Positions 16,877 to 25,572 are shown, numbered from the stretch's first letter. The stretch is 55,290 nt of DNA from Acidobacteriota bacterium (GCA_018268775.1 JAFDVV010000032.1:31081-86370), one strand, 5' to 3'. Made by a program: numbers and translations. Notes: a model not told the origin generated them from the sequence alone.

Positions 16877-17806
16877 GTGACCCGCCTCACCATCACCGCC
16901 CTGCTCTTCTGCACCTTCACCCCACTCGTAGCCCACGCCCAAGTCAAAACCACCCGCGACCAGATCCTCTTCTACACCTCCGACTGGCACGGCGAGCGCT
17001 TCCCCGACGGCCGCCCCAGGCTCCCCGATTCCCTGCTCACCCGCGCCCTCGACGTCTCCATCGAAGACCTCTGGGACTTCCTCCGCACCCACAAGTACAA
17101 CAACCAGTTCGAAGGCAACTGGCAGTCCCTGCACCCCGACCAGCCCTTCGCCGGACGCGCCCTCACCGCCCAGTACATGCCCTCGCGCCCCGACATGTCC
17201 AAGGCCATCGAAGCCGAGGGCAAAGCCGAAAAGCGCCAGAGCTTCAACAATAGTTGGCCCATCAACGACCTCCAGATGGGAGACGTCTACGTCGCCGACG
17301 GCAACGGCAAGGTCTTCGAAGGCACCCTCATCGGCTCCAACCTCGGCTCAGGCATCGCCGCCCACACCCACTCCGGTTTCGTCTTCGACGCCGGCATCCG
17401 CGACGCCGAGGAGAACCGCGAGATCGCCAATCTCAACGGCGTCTACCGTGGCTACGACCCCTCCTTCCTCATCGGGATGACCCTCACCGCCATCAACGCC
17501 CCCATCCGCATCGGCCACGCCACCGTCCTTCCCGGCGACCTCGTCCTCGCCAAGCGCGACGGCGTCATCTTCATCCCCGCCGTCCTCGCCGAACAGGCCA
17601 TCGCCTCCGCCGAGTTCACCAACCTCCAGGACGCCTTCAACTTCGAGCTCAACAAGTCCGGTGCCAACAAAGGCGAGTTCGAGGGCGGATGGACCAACGC
17701 CAAATACGACGCCTTCACCAAATGGATCGACGCCCACCCCGACAAATTGAAGATGTCCCGCAGCGAGTTCGACACCCTGCTGAAAGAACATCGTCCAACC
17801 AAGTGA
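16877..17806 (+). CDS. Exported RraA/HMG-aldolase fold protein
   Basis: A 309-residue protein with a signal peptide (TALLFCTFTPLVAHAQ) followed by a RraA-like domain. The diagnostic stretch is GSGIAAHTHSGFVFDAGIRD, matching the G-x(n)-G-x-V-x-D-x-x-x-R-D core that binds divalent metal and the keto acid in 4-hydroxy-4-methyl-2-oxoglutarate aldolases and in RraA. RraA is normally about 160 residues and cytoplasmic; here about 130 extra residues precede the domain and the protein appears secreted. The start is GTG with AAGGAG nine bases upstream. An aldolase or decarboxylase role on exported substrates is inference; RNase E inhibition seems unlikely for a periplasmic protein. Confidence 0.85.
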   Translation: MTRLTITALLFCTFTPLVAHAQVKTTRDQILFYTSDWHGERFPDGRPRLPDSLLTRALDVSIEDLWDFLRTHKYNNQFEGNWQSLHPDQPFAGRALTAQYMPSRPDMSKAIEAEGKAEKRQSFNNSWPINDLQMGDVYVADGNGKVFEGTLIGSNLGSGIAAHTHSGFVFDAGIRDAEENREIANLNGVYRGYDPSFLIGMTLTAINAPIRIGHATVLPGDLVLAKRDGVIFIPAVLAEQAIASAEFTNLQDAFNFELNKSGANKGEFEGGWTNAKYDAFTKWIDAHPDKLKMSRSEFDTLLKEHRPTK

Positions 17807-17883
17807 GGATCTTGTGACAAACGCGCTGCCCATACCGCCATTGTGGGATGGCCGCACGCCCCCGGCCAGCCAATCATGAAAGC

Positions 17884-18156
17884 ATGAGCACTGGAGAGAC
17901 TGGCTTTCGCAGCGTCGCCGCCCGCGTCATCGCCGAGCACCAGGGGGCCTTGCTGTTGCGCCGCAAGGACGAAGGCTACGAGTTCTGCGGCCTCTACGAG
18001 AGGGCAACCATCCTCTGCAAATCCTGGCCCGAGGCCGAACGTGTGCTGATTCGCATGAAAGTGCCTCCGCCAAAGATCGAGACCGTCATCCACCTGCTCG
18101 AAACGGGAAACGAGGTCGTCATTCGGTCGGAAGTGAAACAGCAGGTTCCGTCATAA
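17884..18156 (+). CDS. Hypothetical protein, 90 residues
   Basis: A small soluble protein I do not recognise. It is mildly basic and has two cysteines (FCGLY and ILCKSW), with no signal or membrane segment. The ATG at 17884 is preferred over 17848, because the extra upstream residues look untranslated. It starts 77 bp after the RraA-like gene and ends 48 bp before the PQQ dehydrogenase, on the same strand. The N-terminal stretch up to LLLRRKDEGYE recalls the first strands of Nudix proteins, but no Nudix box is present. Confidence 0.55.
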   Translation: MSTGETGFRSVAARVIAEHQGALLLRRKDEGYEFCGLYERATILCKSWPEAERVLIRMKVPPPKIETVIHLLETGNEVVIRSEVKQQVPS

Positions 18157-18204
18157 AGTCCGGCATCCCCTGCATACAAAAGCATCCGTTATGATTCCGC
18201 CGTG

Positions 18205-20328
18205 ATGAATTCACGGATGATCGCGCGCTCCTACTCTCTTCTGTTCTGCGCTCTGCTGCTTGCCGTGCCGTCGCTGGCCCAGCAGGCGACCGGGAACAAC
18301 TGGCCCAGCATGGGAGCTACGCCCGGCAACTCGCATTACTCAACCCTCCGCCAGATCAACCGGGCCAACGTCTCCACGCTCAAGGAGTCGTGGCGCTTCG
18401 ACACGGGCGAGTCCGGCGGCCTTGAGACCACGCCCACGGTCATCGACGGCGTCCTCTACGGCCTCACGCCCAGCAAGAAAGTCTTCGCGCTCAACGCCGC
18501 CACCGGCAAGTCTCTGTGGACGTTCGACTCCGGCGTCAAGGCCGGCGCTCCCAGCCGCGGCGTCACATGGTGGACCAGCGGCAAAGAACGCCGCCTGCTC
18601 GCTGGAATCGGCAGCTTCCTCTATGCGCTCGATCCCGCAAATGGCAAGTCGATCGCTTCCTTCGGGACGAACGGCCGCGTCGACCTCCGCGAGAACCTCG
18701 GCCGCGACCCCGAGGGCCAGTCAATCTCACTCAACACTCCTGGCGTCGTCTATAAAGACCTCATCATCGTCGGCAGCGCCGTTCCCGAGACCATCCCCGC
18801 ACCGCCGGGAGACATTCGCGCCTACGACGTTCGTACCGGAAAACTTCGCTGGAGCTTCCACACCATCCCTCACCCGGGCGAGTCCGGCTATGAGACCTGG
18901 TCGCCCGACTCCTGGAAGACCTCCGGCGCGGCCAACAACTGGTGCGGCATGGCCGTCGATCTTGAGCGCGGCATCGTCTTCGTTCCCACCGGCTCCGCCG
19001 TTCCCGACTTCTACGGTGCAGGCCGAGTTGGCGACAACCTCTACGCCAACACCCTGCTTGCCCTCGACGCCGCCACCGGCAAACTGATCTGGCACTTCCA
19101 GGGCATCCATCACGACATCTGGGACCGCGACTTCCCCTCGCCGCCTCTTCTGCTCAACATCCGGCGCAAGGGCAAGACCATTCCCGCCGTCGTGCAGAGC
19201 ACCAAGCAGGGGGTCCTCTACGTCTTCGACCGCACCAACGGCAGACCGCTCTTTCCCATCGAAGAACGCCCCGCGCTTCCGAGCGACGTTCCCGGTGAAG
19301 TCGCCGCCAAGACCCAGCCTTATCCCCTCGGCCCCGGCCCCTTCACCCCGCAGACCGTCACCGAAGCCACCCTCACCAAACGCACTCCCGCCGCTCACGC
19401 CTGGGCAGTGGGGCGACTCAAAGAGCTTCGCAACGACGGCCTCTACGTTCCTCTCTCCGTCGGCAAGGACACCCTCATCACCCCCAGCTTCGAAGGAGGT
19501 GGGGAGTGGGGCGGCCCTGCGGCCGACCCCGAGACTGGCCTGATCTACATCAACGCCAACATGCACTCTTCCATCGCGACGCTGATCTCCAGCGCCTCCG
19601 ACCTGCCGGGCCGGGCCACCTACCTCGCCCAGTGCAGCGTCTGCCACGGCGACCACCGCCAGGGCGATCCCCCTTCCTTCCCAACGCTCAACGGCATCGG
19701 TAGAAAGCTGAGCACCGCCGAGATCACCTCCACCATTCACACAGGCAAGGGTCGTATGCCCGCCTTTCCGCTTGAGGGCAAGCAACTCAACGACCTGCTG
19801 ACCTATCTGGAGACCCCTTCGGATGCCGCCCTCGAAAGAGCTGCCAGCGAGCACCAGACAGCAACTGAACCAGCAGCCGCTCCCTCGCACAAAGCGCAGT
19901 ACACCATGACCGGATACCGGCGCTTCAACGATCCCGAAGGTTATCCGGCCACCGCTACCCCTTGGGGCACTCTCAACGCGCTCGATCTTTCCACTGGCAA
20001 ATATCTCTGGAAGCTGCCGCTGGGCGAGTACCCCGAACTCGCCGTCAAGGGCATGACCAACACGGGAAGCGAGAACTATGGCGGGGCGAGCGTCACCGCA
20101 GGCGGCCTGGTCTTCATCGCGGCAACCAACTTCGACCACAAGATTCGCGCCTTCGACAAGACAACCGGCAAGCTGCTCTGGCAGAGCACACTGCCCTTCG
20201 CCGGAAACGCCACCCCCATCACCTACATGGCAGGAGGAAAGCAGTATGTTGTTATCGCTGCGGGAGGAACGAGCCTGAATCCCCGAGGCCCGACGGGCGG
20301 GGTCTACGTTGCCTTTGCTCTCAAGTAG
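18205..20328 (+). CDS. PQQ-dependent dehydrogenase with c-type heme domain
   Basis: A quinoprotein of about 707 residues with a Sec signal peptide (LLFCALLLAVPSLAQQ). It has an alcohol/glucose dehydrogenase-type beta propeller opening with GNSHYSTLRQINRANVSTLK. Tryptophan-docking motif remnants recur as ALNAATGKSLW, ALDAATGKLIW, ALDLSTGKYLW and AFDKTTGKLLW. A cytochrome c segment with CSVCH (heme ligation) is inserted near residue 475, ahead of the last blades, and carries its own distal Met region (GRMPAFP). Such periplasmic enzymes oxidise alcohols or sugars and pass electrons to the chain. The calcium and PQQ ligands were not each verified. The ribosome site is weak; GTG 18202 is an alternative start. 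Confidence 0.88.
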   Translation: MNSRMIARSYSLLFCALLLAVPSLAQQATGNNWPSMGATPGNSHYSTLRQINRANVSTLKESWRFDTGESGGLETTPTVIDGVLYGLTPSKKVFALNAATGKSLWTFDSGVKAGAPSRGVTWWTSGKERRLLAGIGSFLYALDPANGKSIASFGTNGRVDLRENLGRDPEGQSISLNTPGVVYKDLIIVGSAVPETIPAPPGDIRAYDVRTGKLRWSFHTIPHPGESGYETWSPDSWKTSGAANNWCGMAVDLERGIVFVPTGSAVPDFYGAGRVGDNLYANTLLALDAATGKLIWHFQGIHHDIWDRDFPSPPLLLNIRRKGKTIPAVVQSTKQGVLYVFDRTNGRPLFPIEERPALPSDVPGEVAAKTQPYPLGPGPFTPQTVTEATLTKRTPAAHAWAVGRLKELRNDGLYVPLSVGKDTLITPSFEGGGEWGGPAADPETGLIYINANMHSSIATLISSASDLPGRATYLAQCSVCHGDHRQGDPPSFPTLNGIGRKLSTAEITSTIHTGKGRMPAFPLEGKQLNDLLTYLETPSDAALERAASEHQTATEPAAAPSHKAQYTMTGYRRFNDPEGYPATATPWGTLNALDLSTGKYLWKLPLGEYPELAVKGMTNTGSENYGGASVTAGGLVFIAATNFDHKIRAFDKTTGKLLWQSTLPFAGNATPITYMAGGKQYVVIAAGGTSLNPRGPTGGVYVAFALK

Positions 20329-20378
20329 GCTGAACTGCAAATCCACTTTGCGATTTCTTTTTGGCCTAAATAGGAAGT

Positions 20379-20477
20379 GTCATCCTGAGCGAGCGTAGCG
20401 AGTCGAAGGATCTGCGGTTGCAGTGTGAGACCACAGATCCTTCGACTTCGCGGCTCCGCCGCTTCGCTCAGGATGAC
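20379..20477. repeat. Family-1 inverted pair
   Basis: Two family-1 copies face each other around a short loop (about 20418-20431). GTCATCCTGAGCGAGCG to GAAGGATCTGCGG is followed by CCACAGATCCTTCGAC to CGCTCAGGATGAC. The pair would fold into a long hairpin between two convergent genes and may act as a terminator for both. Confidence 0.85.
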
Positions 20478-20528
20478 AATTCAAAACAGATGGCTGCGAA
20501 GGAGATTTGTAGAGATGGCCTGCTATCC

Positions 20529-22127
20529 TTACCGCCTCTTCAGCCTTGGCATACAAACCTCTGAAAACGGGTTGATAAGGAACGTTCCCGGCATTCCCGA
20601 GACCAGCACCGTGCCGTCCTCGTCAAAGTGCGCCGTCCTGTACTCGCCTTCGGGCAGCGAGTTGATTCGCCTCCAGGTCAAGCCCTTGTCGTCGCTCATA
20701 TAGACCCCGGTGATCGACGTCACAATGGCCCGGTTCATCCGCGCCGGGTCCACATCCACCGAGTAGGCGCGCACGTTCGGCCCCGCCTCGTCCGAGTAGA
20801 CGTGGTAGAGAAACGAGGGGCTCGTCACCTTGGCCACCATACCCGGCCCAACCGGATTGTAGACACCCCAGCAGGCCGCAATGTGCAATCCACCCACCAC
20901 CGTCATGCCGTGGATGGCGGAGTCCGCCCCCACTCCATCCACACGGCTCCATCGCTCGGTGTGCAGGTCCAGAAGATACGCCTGGTCGCCGGTACCCACG
21001 TACATGAACCGCGGATCGGCGGGCCGGGGATCGTCGAACTGGATCGAGAGCAGATCCATCTCCGAGGGCAACCCCCGTATCTCCCTCTCCCGAACCCACT
21101 GGCCATCGTCTCCCCTGCGATAGCGGTAGAGCTGCGGCGTAAGGTCGAAGTATCCGAACCCGAGGTAGAGCGTGCGCCCGTCGGAGGTCATCGCCGCCAC
21201 ATTCGCTCGAACCGGCTCACCGGGCTTCTTGGTGAGCGGCACCTTCGATGGCCCCTCCTGTACACGCGGGCCATCGATGGCGTGAATGATCGCCGAGAGG
21301 TCCCTCCCCGTTGGAATCACCTCGAAGGCACCCTTCTGCGTGGTCAACACAAACGACCTGCCACCGGGGGCGACGATGAATCCATTGCGCAGCCCCTCCC
21401 CGATCTGCGCTTCGAAGTAGCTTGGGCCAACACGGGCGACCGGCTCCCACCTCCGGCCGCCGTCAGTGGTCTTCGAGATGTACATGGCCCGCTTGTCTGG
21501 GGGAACCGTCTCGCTCAAATCGGCGGTCAGCGCCCAGAACGTGTTCTGATCGCCGCTCCCCGGCTCCATCGCCGTTGCCTCGATAAAGTCGGCTGCGTAG
21601 CCATGGCTGCCGGGAAGTCCGTCGATCTTCTCCACCGCGCACTCCGGCGGCTCTTCCACGTCCTCGCCGCGTCGCGTCGTAATTGCTGAAGGGTGCTTTC
21701 GCGCGGCACTGCTGCTTTGCCTCTTCGCGAGAGGCGTTTTTTTCGTGGGAGGGGTAGAAGCCTGAGTTACAAGGTTCGCCCGAACAATCGTTGCTTTTTC
21801 GTTGTCATTCCGACCGGAGTGCGGAGCACGGAGCGGAGGAATCTGCTGTTTGTCGTTGATGCCAGAGAGGACTGCGGTAGAGAAGCAGGTTTCTTCTACC
21901 CCAGCGAGCAGGCTTGCCGGGGACCCCGGTTCTCCACTTCGCACCTCACGGTGAAGCCGTGAGGCGCTCCGGTCGAAATGACATTCTTTGGGAGGAGCCC
22001 CCTGTGCCGAGGTCAACGATGGCGCGACGAACAACAGTCCTGCGCCAGCTATGGCGAAACCATATCTCACGCTCAAGCTGACGTTTTTGCGGGAGAGTGC
22101 GGAACGCTGTATCTTATGCCACACCAT
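20529..22127 (-). CDS. BNR/sortilin-type beta-propeller exported protein with repeat-derived insert
   Basis: A protein of about 532 residues. After a signal peptide (YGFAIAGAGLLFVAPSLTSAQ) come roughly 65 residues encoded by an in-frame family-1 repeat (21804-21982), a low-complexity Thr/Pro/Lys linker, and a propeller. BNR-like motifs are TTDGGRRW and SDDKGLTW. Comparable proteins include Ycf48-like and sialidase-like propellers, but no catalytic set is evident. The ATG at 22127 has GGGGCGGG upstream; earlier starts at 22145 and 22154 lie close to the coaD stop. It follows coaD on the same strand. Function is unknown. Confidence 0.75.
   Translation of the reverse strand: MVWHKIQRSALSRKNVSLSVRYGFAIAGAGLLFVAPSLTSAQGAPPKECHFDRSASRLHREVRSGEPGSPASLLAGVEETCFSTAVLSGINDKQQIPPLRAPHSGRNDNEKATIVRANLVTQASTPPTKKTPLAKRQSSSAARKHPSAITTRRGEDVEEPPECAVEKIDGLPGSHGYAADFIEATAMEPGSGDQNTFWALTADLSETVPPDKRAMYISKTTDGGRRWEPVARVGPSYFEAQIGEGLRNGFIVAPGGRSFVLTTQKGAFEVIPTGRDLSAIIHAIDGPRVQEGPSKVPLTKKPGEPVRANVAAMTSDGRTLYLGFGYFDLTPQLYRYRRGDDGQWVREREIRGLPSEMDLLSIQFDDPRPADPRFMYVGTGDQAYLLDLHTERWSRVDGVGADSAIHGMTVVGGLHIAACWGVYNPVGPGMVAKVTSPSFLYHVYSDEAGPNVRAYSVDVDPARMNRAIVTSITGVYMSDDKGLTWRRINSLPEGEYRTAHFDEDGTVLVSGMPGTFLINPFSEVCMPRLKRR
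21804..21982. repeat. Family-1 repeat inside a coding region
   Basis: Terminal inverted heads (GTCATTCCGACCGGAGTG and, reversed, GTCATTTCGACCGGAGCG) bound 179 bp that stay open in the frame of the propeller gene. An internal CTCACGG/CCGTGAG hairpin is also found in variant form at 31370-31390. Confidence 0.85.
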
Positions 22128-22155
22128 CTGCCCGCCCCAGCCCATAGCCAACACC

Positions 22156-22650
22156 CTACACCCGGCTGGGCACCTTCATCTTCAGTCGCTCCACAACCAG
22201 CGGTGGCACCAGCGCCGAGACGTCACCGCCAAGCTCGAAGACCCCCTTGATGAGCCGCGAGCTGACGTAGGTGTACTTCTCCGCAGGCATCATGAACAGC
22301 GTCTCCAGCTCGGGGTCGAGCTTGCGGTTCATCATGGCCATCTGGAACTCGTACTCGTAGTCGGAGATTGCGCGAATACCGCGCAGTACGGCCTTGGCCC
22401 CCTGCTCGCGGCAGAAGTCCACCAGCAGCCCGTCGAATGTGGCCACGGTAACGTTACTAAACCCGGCGACGGCCTCGGTAATCATCTCGACGCGCTCCGG
22501 CACTGTAAACAAAGGGGTTCCCTTCTCGCTGTTGCGCAGGATGGCCACCACGAGCTCGTCCACAATCTTTGACCCTCGCGCGATCAGGTCGAGATGTCCG
22601 TTGGTGAGGGGGTCGAAGGTGCCGGGATAGATTGCCTTTACCGTATGCAT
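22156..22650 (-). CDS. coaD: Phosphopantetheine adenylyltransferase
   Basis: A 164-residue enzyme of coenzyme A synthesis that transfers AMP to 4'-phosphopantetheine. The nucleotidyltransferase signature YPGTFDPLTNGHLDLI is at the N terminus; later come LRGIRAISDYEYE (substrate loop) and YVSSRLIKGVFELGGDVS near the C terminus, all typical of CoaD. Length is normal. The gene is the first of a two-gene minus-strand run with the propeller gene and is divergent from the sigma-factor operon. Confidence 0.96.
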   Translation of the reverse strand: MHTVKAIYPGTFDPLTNGHLDLIARGSKIVDELVVAILRNSEKGTPLFTVPERVEMITEAVAGFSNVTVATFDGLLVDFCREQGAKAVLRGIRAISDYEYEFQMAMMNRKLDPELETLFMMPAEKYTYVSSRLIKGVFELGGDVSALVPPLVVERLKMKVPSRV

Positions 22651-22774
22651 GCTTCAGCAGCATACCCTCTTTTGGGGCAAAATGACCCGGACCGTAGTCC
22701 TATGTCAGACGATGCCCGTCTCTTGAAGTAGCCGGTAAGAGTTCGCCGTGAGGGCCTCCACCGCCAGGAACCGC

Positions 22775-23380
22775 ATGTCCATCGACGCCATCGCATCGAA
22801 TCTCATCCCCGAAGTAGAAACGGCCCCCATCCCCGCCGCGACCCCCTTCGACGACATCGACCAGGTGGTGACAACGCACCAGAGGCGCATCTTCCGCTTT
22901 CTGTTCTCGTCGGTACGCGACGCCGACCTGGCGCACACCCTTACACAGGAAACCTTTCTACGTGCGTGGAACGCGCGTTCTTCCTTCCGCGGCGAGTGCT
23001 CGGTGACGACCTGGCTTACCCGCATCGCCCTGAACCTGCTTCGCGACCATACGCGCACGGGACGTTTCCGCTTCTGGCGGCGCGTAGCGTCCACATCGGT
23101 AGAGGCCAGCGAGATTGCGCCGTTTCTTCCGAATACCGACTCACCATTGGAGTCGCGCCTGATTGCCAGCGAGCAGGTGTCGCTGATCTGGAAGACCGTC
23201 GACGATCTGTCACCGCGTCAACGCAGCATCTTTCTGCTGCGCTTCGTCGACGACATGGAGCTGACGGAGATCGCCGCTTCGACGGGACTGCCGTTGAGCA
23301 CCGTCAAAAGCCACCTTTACCGCGCGCTGGCCACCGTGCGCGCGCGCCACGCCAACTCTTCCCCATCGGAGTCCCTATGA
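22775..23380 (+). CDS. ECF-type RNA polymerase sigma factor
   Basis: A 201-residue extracytoplasmic-function sigma factor. Region 2 covers about residues 30-95 (HQRRIFRFLFSSVRDADLA, then TQETFLRAW and FRGECSVTTWLTRIALNLL). Region 4 covers about 140-195 (LSPRQRSIFLLRFVDDMELTEIA, with the recognition helix LPLSTVKSHLYRAL). The ATG at 22775 has AGGAA five bases upstream; a GTG at 22748 is in frame but poorer. Its TGA overlaps the anti-sigma ATG (ATGA), showing translational coupling. It probably directs transcription of its own operon in response to an envelope signal. Confidence 0.93.
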   Translation: MSIDAIASNLIPEVETAPIPAATPFDDIDQVVTTHQRRIFRFLFSSVRDADLAHTLTQETFLRAWNARSSFRGECSVTTWLTRIALNLLRDHTRTGRFRFWRRVASTSVEASEIAPFLPNTDSPLESRLIASEQVSLIWKTVDDLSPRQRSIFLLRFVDDMELTEIAASTGLPLSTVKSHLYRALATVRARHANSSPSESL

Positions 23381-23901
23381 CAAACCACCTCAACCACGAA
23401 CAGCTCTGCGACCTGTTGCTTGCCGATCGCATGGGTTCGACAGCGGCCTGCTCGACCGAGATCGAGCAGGCGCGCGAACATGTTCACGACTGCCACATCT
23501 GCGCGGCGGAGCTCTCCATGCTCGACCAGTCGCTGCTGCTCTTCCGCTCCACGGCCGACGCCTGGGCAAGCCACGAGTGGCACGGCCACCAGTCGCTGCT
23601 TCAGAGCAGCAGCCTGAGACCTGCGCGGACGGGCCTGCTGGGCTTCTTCGCGCGGCCAGTGATCTGGGCCTCGGCAGCCGCCATTGCGCTGTTCGCCGCA
23701 GCGCTCCCGGTTACGCTGCACTATCTTCCCGGCGCGAAGACGAATGCGCCGATGGCCGCGGTCCACACCGTCAACACGACGCAATCGGACGAAGCGCTCC
23801 TGGAAGAGATCGACCAGACGCTCGCCTCCACAGTCCCAACACCCATGCAGCCCCTGGCTGACCCGACCGCGGGTCAGTCGAATACACAAAGGAAGAACTG
23901 A
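23377..23901 (+). CDS. Membrane anti-sigma factor with zinc-finger-like motif
   Basis: A 174-residue protein with a cytoplasmic N-terminal part carrying HVHDCHICAAEL, the H-x3-C-x2-C pattern of zinc-containing anti-sigma domains. It has one membrane helix (ASAAAIALFAAALPVTL, about residues 95-112) and a periplasmic tail. It overlaps the sigma gene by four bases and ends two bases before the Spy-like gene. The expected role is to hold the ECF factor at the membrane until a signal acts on the tail. Identification rests on context and the motif rather than on full domain similarity. Confidence 0.82.
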   Translation: MTNHLNHEQLCDLLLADRMGSTAACSTEIEQAREHVHDCHICAAELSMLDQSLLLFRSTADAWASHEWHGHQSLLQSSSLRPARTGLLGFFARPVIWASAAAIALFAAALPVTLHYLPGAKTNAPMAAVHTVNTTQSDEALLEEIDQTLASTVPTPMQPLADPTAGQSNTQRKN

Positions 23902-23903
23902 CC

Positions 23904-24623
23904 ATGACATTTCAGCGCCTTATGACCACCGTCTCGCTTGCCGTTCTCTGCGGCCCATCTGCCCTGGCCCAGCAAAGCGCTCCAGACCCGGCGCTCGCGC
24001 CTCAGCACAGGGTCATCGTCCGCGACATTCAGTTTCGCGGGCCGGGCGAGCCTGGCCACCGCGCCGACCTGCGCATTGGGCCTCCCGGCATGTGGTGGAA
24101 GAACCCGGACCTCGTGCAAAAACTCTCGCTGACCGCAGACCAGCAGAAGCGCATGGACGACATCTTCCAGCAAAGCCGTCTTCAACTGATCGACCTGAAG
24201 GCCAACGTGGAGAAGCAGGAGCTGCTGCTGGAACCGATGCTCGCGGCCAACCCGCCGGACACCAACAAGGTTCTTGCGCAGATCGACCACGTCGCCAGCG
24301 CAAGGGCAGAGCTGGAGAAGGCGAACGCGCGCATGCTGCTCGGCATTCGCGGCGTGCTCTCGGCAGACCAGTGGACCAAATTGCAGTCTGAAAGGCAGGA
24401 GATGCACCAGAGGTTCATGCGTAGACCCGGCGGCCCCGGCGGCCCCGGCGGCGGACCGGGATTCAGCCCCGAAGGTTCTCGTGCCCCAAGCGGACCCAGC
24501 GCTTCAACGAGCCTCTTTAGAATCTCCCCTGACGAACAGGAGCCGGTCGTCATCGCATCCGTTGCAGGCCCGATCGACGACGACACCGGCTTCCAGGCTG
24601 TAGCCGACGATCCAACGATGTAA
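23904..24623 (+). CDS. Periplasmic Spy/CpxP-like (LTxxQ) protein
   Basis: A 239-residue protein with a signal peptide (LMTTVSLAVLCGPSALAQQ). Its helical core holds two LTxxQ-type motifs: LSLTADQQKRMDDIF and, later, VLSADQWTKLQSE. Spy/CpxP proteins are periplasmic chaperones or stress sensors that form a cradle-like dimer. The C-terminal third is Gly/Pro-rich (GGPGGPGGGPG) and unlike classical Spy. Sitting two bases after an anti-sigma gene, it may be the effector or a co-sensor of the sigma system, analogous to CnrX or ZraP arrangements. A strong terminator follows. Confidence 0.82.
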   Translation: MTFQRLMTTVSLAVLCGPSALAQQSAPDPALAPQHRVIVRDIQFRGPGEPGHRADLRIGPPGMWWKNPDLVQKLSLTADQQKRMDDIFQQSRLQLIDLKANVEKQELLLEPMLAANPPDTNKVLAQIDHVASARAELEKANARMLLGIRGVLSADQWTKLQSERQEMHQRFMRRPGGPGGPGGGPGFSPEGSRAPSGPSASTSLFRISPDEQEPVVIASVAGPIDDDTGFQAVADDPTM

Positions 24624-24646
24624 ATCCTTCACAGTGCATTTGGATG

Positions 24647-24680
24647 AAAAGACCCGGCGATGATGGGACCGGGTCTTTTT
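24647..24680 (+). terminator. Rho-independent terminator of the sigma operon
   Basis: AAAAGACCCGG (24647-24657) pairs with CCGGGTC plus its T run (24669-24680) around an 11-base loop, directly after the Spy-like gene. Confidence 0.88.
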
Positions 24681-24789
24681 ATGTTCGCTGGTCGCGAAAA
24701 ACAAATCGTAGTATGACGGCGGTAGAGTTCGGTGGATAAGATGGTGAGCACTTTACCAACTCATTCTTCCGGGAGCAGACACTCACCCT

Positions 24790-25395
24790 ATGGCAACCGC
24801 CGCTATCGTCAAGAACCAACCCGCCGCAAACCCTGCACCACTTGGACTCGCCGGTTTTGGACTCACCACCATCGTCCTCAGCGCTATCAATGCCGGTCTT
24901 CTGCCTCACGAAGCTGTCGCCGTTGTCGTGCCCCTGGCCTTCGCCTACGGCGGTGTCGCGCAGATCATCGCCGGCATCCTGGAGTTCCGCACCGGCAACA
25001 CCTTCGGCATGGTCGCCTTCACCTCCTACGGCCTCTTCTGGTGGTGGTTCGCCTTCCTGCAATGGTCGATCGGAGCGGGCTGGCTCAAGGCGCCTCCCGC
25101 CTCCGCCGTCGCCGTCACACTGCTGGCGTGGGGGGCGTTCACCTTCCTGCTCTGGATCGTCACCTTCCGATCGAGCCGCGCCGTCTGGAGCATCTTCCTT
25201 CTGCTCTGGATCACCTTCCTCTTTCTCGGCCTGGGCGACTTCGGTTTGACCCTCGGCGGCATCCGCTGCGGCTCCATCGGCGGCTATCTTGGCCTGCTCA
25301 CCGGCATCGATGCTCTGTTGGTTGCCTTCATCGAGGTCCTCAATGCGGTCGCGGGACGCACAGTAGTGCCGCTCGGCGATCCAATCATTCGCTGA
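24790..25395 (+). CDS. satP: Acetate/succinate transporter of the GPR1/FUN34/YaaH family
   Basis: A 201-residue inner-membrane protein with six hydrophobic segments. It opens with the family signature NPAPLGLAGFGLTT, and contains AFAYGGVAQIIAGILEFRTGNTFG, the core of the YaaH/SatP/AceTr family. These proteins import acetate, and some take succinate, with protons. The gene stands alone after the sigma operon terminator. The substrate is inferred from family knowledge. Confidence 0.9.
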   Translation: MATAAIVKNQPAANPAPLGLAGFGLTTIVLSAINAGLLPHEAVAVVVPLAFAYGGVAQIIAGILEFRTGNTFGMVAFTSYGLFWWWFAFLQWSIGAGWLKAPPASAVAVTLLAWGAFTFLLWIVTFRSSRAVWSIFLLLWITFLFLGLGDFGLTLGGIRCGSIGGYLGLLTGIDALLVAFIEVLNAVAGRTVVPLGDPIIR

Positions 25396-25446
25396 AAGGT
25401 AAGCCTCTCGCCGTTTTCCCAGAACGTAGGGAGCGGCACCTTCAGA

Positions 25447-25525
25447 GGGCCGAAGGCCCGAAACATACCAGCCTGGGCCGAAGGCCCAGGTAAACAGCAG
25501 CAAACGAACAGAGCGCTGAAGGCGC
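25447..25525. repeat. Family-2 three-hairpin repeat, copy B
   Basis: The same three hairpins and linkers as copy A: GGGCC-GAA-GGCCC (25447-25459), CCTGGGCC-GAA-GGCCCAGG (25472-25490), and GCGCT-GAA-GGCGC (25513-25525). The middle stem differs from copy A by a matched pair of changes. Confidence 0.87.
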
Positions 25526-25572
25526 GACACAAATTGCAGCACGACACCCGCAGGAAAATGCGATAAACAGCG

